This document shows, piece by piece, positions 59,901-64,000 of a stretch of DNA of 64,000 bases. Position 1 is the first letter of the stretch, and each line of letters begins with the position of its first letter. The position numbers and the translations under genes were made by a program. The stretch comes from Branchiostoma floridae (lineage: Eukaryota; Chordata; Leptocardii; Amphioxiformes; Branchiostomatidae). The DNA lies in NCBI RefSeq assembly GCF_000003815.2, contig NC_049993.1, forward strand, positions 13,412,432 to 13,476,431. Direction: 5' to 3'. A model generated the notes under the pieces. That model was not told the origin of the DNA. It was given only the letters and a program-made list of their open reading frames with translations, and made no database searches.

Positions 59901-60973
59901 GTATTATATAAGTACAACAGTCAAGCACTATGCTTGAGGAGTACTACAAACTGACAAACTTACAGAGTAAGTACAACAGTCAAGAATCATCCTTACAGAG
60001 TACTGCAAACTTAACAGAGTAAGTACAACAGTCAAGGATGATACTTACAGAGTACTACAAACTTACAGAGTAGATGCAATTCTTGTAATGACTTATCTCT
60101 TGTCTTTCGATTTTCTAGCTTCATTTAAGACAGAGATCTACCATTGGTTCTACCATATATGATTGACACTCTGTGAGCTTAACAAAAGCAACTGTCTATG
60201 TGCAGCTTCACAGTAGACTCGTTTGCTCCAAAAGTGGCAAAACGCTAAAAACTTTGGTTCTTGAGTGTTCGTTTAGTAGAAAACCAACCTGATTCTCTAT
60301 TTGTCCTGTATATTACCAGGGATCCGATCAAGCTCCAGCCCGGAAACAGCTACCTCTACTTCCTGAAGCTCCCCACCAACCTTGGGAACCTCCAGAGGGT
60401 CCGGTTCTTGTGGGACTACGACTGGTCCATCGTCAACCCCGGCACCTGGTTCATCTTCTCCAGACCCAAGATCTGGATGGACCAGATTCAGGTCATGGTG
60501 GGAGAATCACAAAACAGGTAATTACAGATCAAGTCATGTATCATATCTAGCATTTTATCTTTATACAACACAAAGGTGACTTGACTTGATTTGCCTTGAC
60601 CCACTTTCCGGACGCGCACTGACCTTCGGGATGTGTGACGTCAGAAGTGGGTCAAAAGTACCTCGAAGACGATTCATCTTGCCGCCGTCCCAGTTCAACA
60701 TGGAGAGAATGTTTTACGTGCTTTTCTTTTAGGATAACACAGCCAATAGGGATTTTGACATTTAAACGCAGTTGTTGAAAGGTCTTGACTAAAATGGATA
60801 TAGAGACATTTTGAAACAAATCTGGAAAACATTGATCCGGCTCAGTCGTTATATCCTTTATAGTTATAAGTATCCCAATAGTTGACTCTTTTCTATTTTC
60901 CCATAGAATGACCTTCTGCGCCTTCAACAACTACTTTGTGGAAGACGTTTCGTCAGACCTCAGAGTGTGCTGA
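53924..60973 (+). CDS. Secreted pancreatic-type triglyceride lipase (12 exons)
   Basis: Predicted secreted lipase of 492 aa. Exons: 53924-53993, 54763-54872, 55485-55643, 56474-56626, 57145-57253, 57631-57750, 58075-58194, 58627-58735, 59268-59407, 59737-59860, 60320-60517, 60907-60973 (TGA). All junctions are GT-AG and keep frame. Signal peptide about 1-23. [11 protein letters not shown] at 27-37 opens the mature domain. THGF in exon 3 marks the oxyanion loop. Catalytic triad: Ser180 in GHSLGSH, Asp203 in GLDPAEP, His290 in CNHLKA. The lid between Cys264 and Cys288 has 23 residues, the same as human pancreatic lipase. [10 protein letters not shown] at 249-258 and [11 protein letters not shown] are family hallmarks. 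The PLAT domain runs 364-492. The full lid and intact triad suggest an active, interfacially activated lipase. Tandem with the partial gene at 62388. An intron carries a foldback MITE, and intron 10 carries repeated copies of the exon 10 donor region. Confidence 0.93.
55780..56450. repeat. Three diverged tandem units in intron 3 of the second lipase
   Basis: CTTGAAGAAAGCGCTAACGT at 55806, CTTAAAGAAAGCGCTATC at 55986 and CTTCAAGAAAACTCTCTTGA at 56129 are each followed by an ACTTCAGCATAATTTTCTAC-type segment (55851, 56046). In the third unit that segment is split by the foldback MITE at 56209. Confidence 0.6.
56209..56387. mobile_element. Foldback MITE family 'CTCCAAGCAGATCC', copy B, in intron 3 of the second lipase
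   Basis: The arms are CAATCTCCAAGCAGATCCTA, then CGGTAGCATA, and TATGCTACCG, then TAGGATCTGCTTGGAGATTA. The inner part pairs too (GGAGTGTGT with ACACACTCC). The flanks CACTTCAG (56201-56208) and CACTTTAG (56388-56395) look like an 8-bp target duplication with one transition. The neighbouring tandem units show the uninterrupted site. Confidence 0.85.
59841..60075 (+). repeat. Minisatellite made of the exon 10 end plus its splice donor
   Basis: The last bases of exon 10 and the donor (GAGTACTACAAACTCACAGA followed by GTAAGTACAAC) are repeated downstream with starts at 59841 (exon), 59890, 59939, 59998 and 60050. Two intronic copies keep a complete ACAGAGTAAGTACAAC donor (at about 59974 and 60018). 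Reading on past the true donor gives an in-frame TAA at once. Confidence 0.8.
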
Positions 60974-62272
60974 AGGCGTGGCGAACTACGTCACCGTTGC
61001 CATGGAAACGCTTCTGATATGCTGCTTTTAAAATAGAGTTTGATGTAAATGGGGTCTTCTTCGAGATTCCATTGAGCTACATGTTGCATTGGAAGATCAA
61101 ACTACTTCATGCTTGTCTCAAATGTGCCAAAGAACATTCTCATCTAAAAGATTGGAACTTTGCTCTGGGACTTTCTGGGACGGAGCAATAATTGATTATA
61201 AAAGGCTAGATAAAATGTAATATAACTGAAAAGAGATGAAGAAAGAAGCATTTGATATACATATGTAAGTTGAAGAATTTCTTAATCTGGTAAGAAATCA
61301 ACGTGCATACAGAAATAGGTTAATTTTGCTTATGTGTGATATTCAGGGATATTATAAATAAAATATAATCATAGCCGAAATGTGTATGACATGACATCTA
61401 CTGTTACACGTTTGTAATTATTCTCAATCAGTATATGTTGGTTTGGGGTGAGCACGCCTCTCTGAAATAAAATGTCCAGCTTGCTGAGTACAACAATGCT
61501 TGCACTGTTCAATATTCATAACTTAAATGTAGATATGAATGAGCATTGATATTTAGGAGTACATGTACTAAAATTAAAATTCGTGATTTATTCCCTACGA
61601 TTTACAAACATCAACAACATACCAGTACCTAAATGACTTTCCTTCTCAACTTTCTTTGTAATATAGCAAAGGTCGCCCGCCCTTTGGTTTATCACTCAAT
61701 TACCGAAAGTCATAAATTATGGTCAGCCTAACTAAGCATTGTTCGCAATAAAACTGTCACGGGAAGTAGCCACAGCCTCTGGATTCTCACGGTATACATA
61801 TTTGTAATATATTCCTATCATCATAAGGTTTATATGACCTTAGGCCATGCTGTTTTGATTATATGGATAACATCGTGGCGCGTATCAATTTTCTATACAA
61901 TTTGTCTTTTTCAATCGTGAAACATACTGATCTTGCCGCAAAAGGTGCACCTTGTACAAAATGCATGTCTATTCTTTGAGCAAAGTTTTCGGACGTTTTC
62001 CAAACAAAAAATAAAGAACTAACTGTTTGCTATATCATTTAATGTATACGTACGTTCATACATTTCTAAAACCTTCCTGAACACTAAGATTGCACAATGA
62101 AGCCAACTCTATTTTTTGGCCTAACTTTTTTTCGCGCGCTCGCATTAATTTTCCAATGCCCGGAGGATGCCATCCATGTAATCAAATCAACATGACTTTG
62201 CTATAAGAAAAAAAAAAACTGTACCACATGTACAAAACAATGCTATCAGCGACTATTGATCGTAAAACGGTC
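60974..62272. other. 3' UTR of the second lipase and spacer to the third
   Basis: Candidate polyadenylation signals AATAAA at 61357-61362 and about 61464. The block near 62150-62210 resembles an old repeat also seen at 19.67 kb. No further exon. Confidence 0.5.
61357..61362 (+). terminator. Candidate polyadenylation signal of the second lipase gene
   Basis: AATAAA 384 bp after the stop codon. A second AATAAA follows at about 61464. The choice between them cannot be made from sequence. Confidence 0.5.
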
Positions 62273-62280
62273 TATATAAA
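62273..62280 (+). promoter_or_regulatory. TATA box of the third lipase gene
   Basis: TATATAAA 108 bp before the predicted ATG, with an otherwise open leader. A start site about 30 bp downstream (near 62305) would give a 5' UTR of about 80 bases. The better defined core promoter than in the other two lipase genes is a real difference in sequence. Its effect on expression is inference. Confidence 0.6.
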
Positions 62281-62387
62281 AGCTGGAAACATGTTAAGGG
62301 TGCCTTAAGGTCTAGACAGTGTTTAAGAAACACAGTGTAAGATATTTCAAAGCACAAGAGTGACGTTCTTCGGGTGTTTAAGACAGC

Positions 62388-63801
62388 ATGATGACTACTT
62401 TCTTCGTCTGGCAAACTCTGTTTGTCTCGGTGACCTTGATCACAACAACGCTTGGTAAATGTTTCCATGTATTCTATTTCATGTTTGTAACATACTTCTA
62501 CACTCAAATTCAATTTGTACAAATTCAAAGTGTAAAACATATAGATTAGAAAATGGAATCCTCTGTGGCTATAACAACTTGAAAAGAATACTTTTGTTCT
62601 TAAAATCTCTTACGATTTTCGCAATTTTCCTTTTCATATTCTTGATTTCTTAGCGACGCTTTTTGTTTTTAAAGTTTTAGATCTCCGCAATACATGTGTA
62701 GACTCTAATTCCCTGTATCGTATCGGGGGCGTCGCCTTTTGAAACGATCATCGAATTTTAAGTGTATTAGCATATGTATGCTCCTTCCACATGTACGCGG
62801 GGACCCTGATGTCTCGTCGCATAGTTGATCAGGGACTAGGGTTTAGGATTTTTTTTACTAACTCTGGTTCAACCCGACGATCCTTTATTTCATCAACAAT
62901 TTTTAATCACAATAATGTAGTGCATCCTCATTGAAATATTGATTTATACATTACGTTTTTTAAAACTTGCTGCCATTCAGAAGCGCTCGGAAATGGTATC
63001 AACCGGTGAGCAAAATGGCGACGACTTTTTCAAATGGCACATAGACGACGTCCGTTGGAATTTCGGAGCGGAGAGCGAGTCTTAACTCAGTGAATGTTAG
63101 CGGCTGATATACTATTGAGAAAGTGACGAAACAGACATTTTGATGTAAGTTCTAACGTTCCAATTGATGACACTACCAGGTGCGGATGTGTGCTATGGTG
63201 ACCTGGGTTGTTTCACCACTGACTACCCCTGGTCTGGAACCCTGGAGAGACCGATAGCCTCGCTCCCACGGGCACCGGAGGAGCTACAGGTGGGGCATGA
63301 CTTCTACACGTCGCCTTGCATAACTTTGCAGTCAATCTTGTTACTTTAGTCTTGGCGTTAGCAAAACAAAAAAATTACAAAGAACAGGAAAATATTAACT
63401 ACAGCAAGCTAACCAACTTCATCACTCGTTGCGATGCCCCTGTAACTAAATTGATAGCGGCTTCACAGTTCAGCCCCTGGTTCTGGGAGAACCCGGTTTG
63501 GATCCAGGGAAGGGCATCCTGGTTGGATCTACATCGTCCTTCGGATGGGACGTAAAATGGGGGTGCCGTTTTCGAGTACATGCCTCGATGCCACATGGTA
63601 TGTTTTTACTAGATCCCTTACAAAATGAACCTATCTCCACAGATCAAGTTTATCTTGCGGACCCGAGGCGGCCCTGCTGACGGACAGATCGTGCGGCCCG
63701 GAGACTCGGTGGGGGTACAAGCTTCAACCTTCGACGGGCGCAAACCCACCAAGTTCATCAGCCATGGCTTCATCGAGAACGGCTTCGTCAGCTGGATCAC
63801 G
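62388..63801 (+). CDS. Third pancreatic-type lipase gene, first three exons (runs off the window)
   Basis: Exons 62388-62454, 63180-63289 and 63643-63801, then a donor GTAAAACA and intron to the window end. 112 codons are visible. Residues 1-22 form a signal peptide (MTTFFVWQTLFVSVTLITTT). VCYGDLGCFTTDYPWSGTLE opens the lipase domain. KFIRTR-like strand residues (KFILRTRGG) and [14 protein letters not shown] cover the oxyanion-hole region. Exon 2 (110 bp) and exon 3 (159 bp) have exactly the lengths and phases of the same exons in the gene at 53924, and the proteins are very similar ([27 protein letters not shown]). It is therefore a recent tandem duplicate. The catalytic triad lies beyond the window. 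Intron 2 carries a SINE. Confidence 0.88.
63435..63605 (+). mobile_element. tRNA-derived SINE in intron 2 of the third lipase
   Basis: GATGCCCCTGTAACTAAATT, GATAGCGGC, CCGGTTTGGATCCAGG (decayed B-box), GGTTGGATCTACATCGTCCT, TCGGATGGGACGTAAAATGG, GGGTGCCGTT and GTACATGCCTCGA follow the block order of the SINE at 48040. Confidence 0.7.
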
Positions 63802-64000
63802 GTAAAACAAAAATAGATATATGAAAGTATGCAAGGAAACATTTTATAAAATTTCTTTATTTGGGGGGTTGGAGGCAATATCTAGAGAATATGCTACTTG
63901 GAATGACACAGTCCATGTAAACAGTAATTAACATTGTTTAAAGAAGTCACCACGTGCACGCTGATTTAAATAGACGTTTTGTTGCACTAACTAACCCCGC

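Overview
The window looks like a eukaryotic, invertebrate-deuterostome genome, most probably a lancelet (Branchiostoma). Genes are split into short exons with GT-AG introns. Coding density is very low. The intergenic DNA is packed with small terminal-inverted-repeat elements, tRNA-derived SINEs, LINE 3' ends and the GCGGTGG and CTAGCGGC repeat types that I associate with amphioxus. The organism is an inference, because no species-diagnostic gene is present. There is one assembly gap (40924-41196).

Region by region. 1-20 kb: no convincing host gene. It holds a 5'-truncated LINE (4080-4976), foldback and palindromic elements (7.3-8.0 kb), a pogo-like TIR element (10.0-10.2 kb), nested TIR elements (13.3-14.2 kb) and a textbook hAT-type MITE with an 8-bp target-site duplication (18450-18790). 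20.2-26.3 kb: a nine-exon gene on the minus strand for a secreted pancreatic-lipase-family enzyme (510 aa predicted). 26.4-49 kb: mostly repeats. It also holds an orphan candidate first exon for a mitochondrial protein (31169-31371, minus), a 2.46-kb LTR-like element with identical 662-bp terminal repeats (37968-40431) that seems to split an open frame, long GATA/CATA and GT microsatellites, and more MITEs and SINEs. 49.1-52.8 kb: a probable small secreted protein with a KLP-rich repeat that I do not recognise. 53.9-61.0 kb: a second pancreatic lipase gene (12 exons, plus strand, 492 aa). 62.4 kb to the end: a third, tandem lipase gene with a TATA box, cut off by the window edge after exon 3.

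Biology. The locus is a small cluster of secreted triglyceride/phospholipid lipases. All three have a signal-peptide exon ending in phase 1. The two complete genes have a Ser-Asp-His triad and a C-terminal PLAT domain. The two plus-strand genes share identical lengths for exons 2 and 3 and are recent tandem paralogues. The minus-strand gene is more diverged, with fewer introns and a shorter lid. The unknown KLP-repeat gene lies directly upstream of the plus-strand pair.
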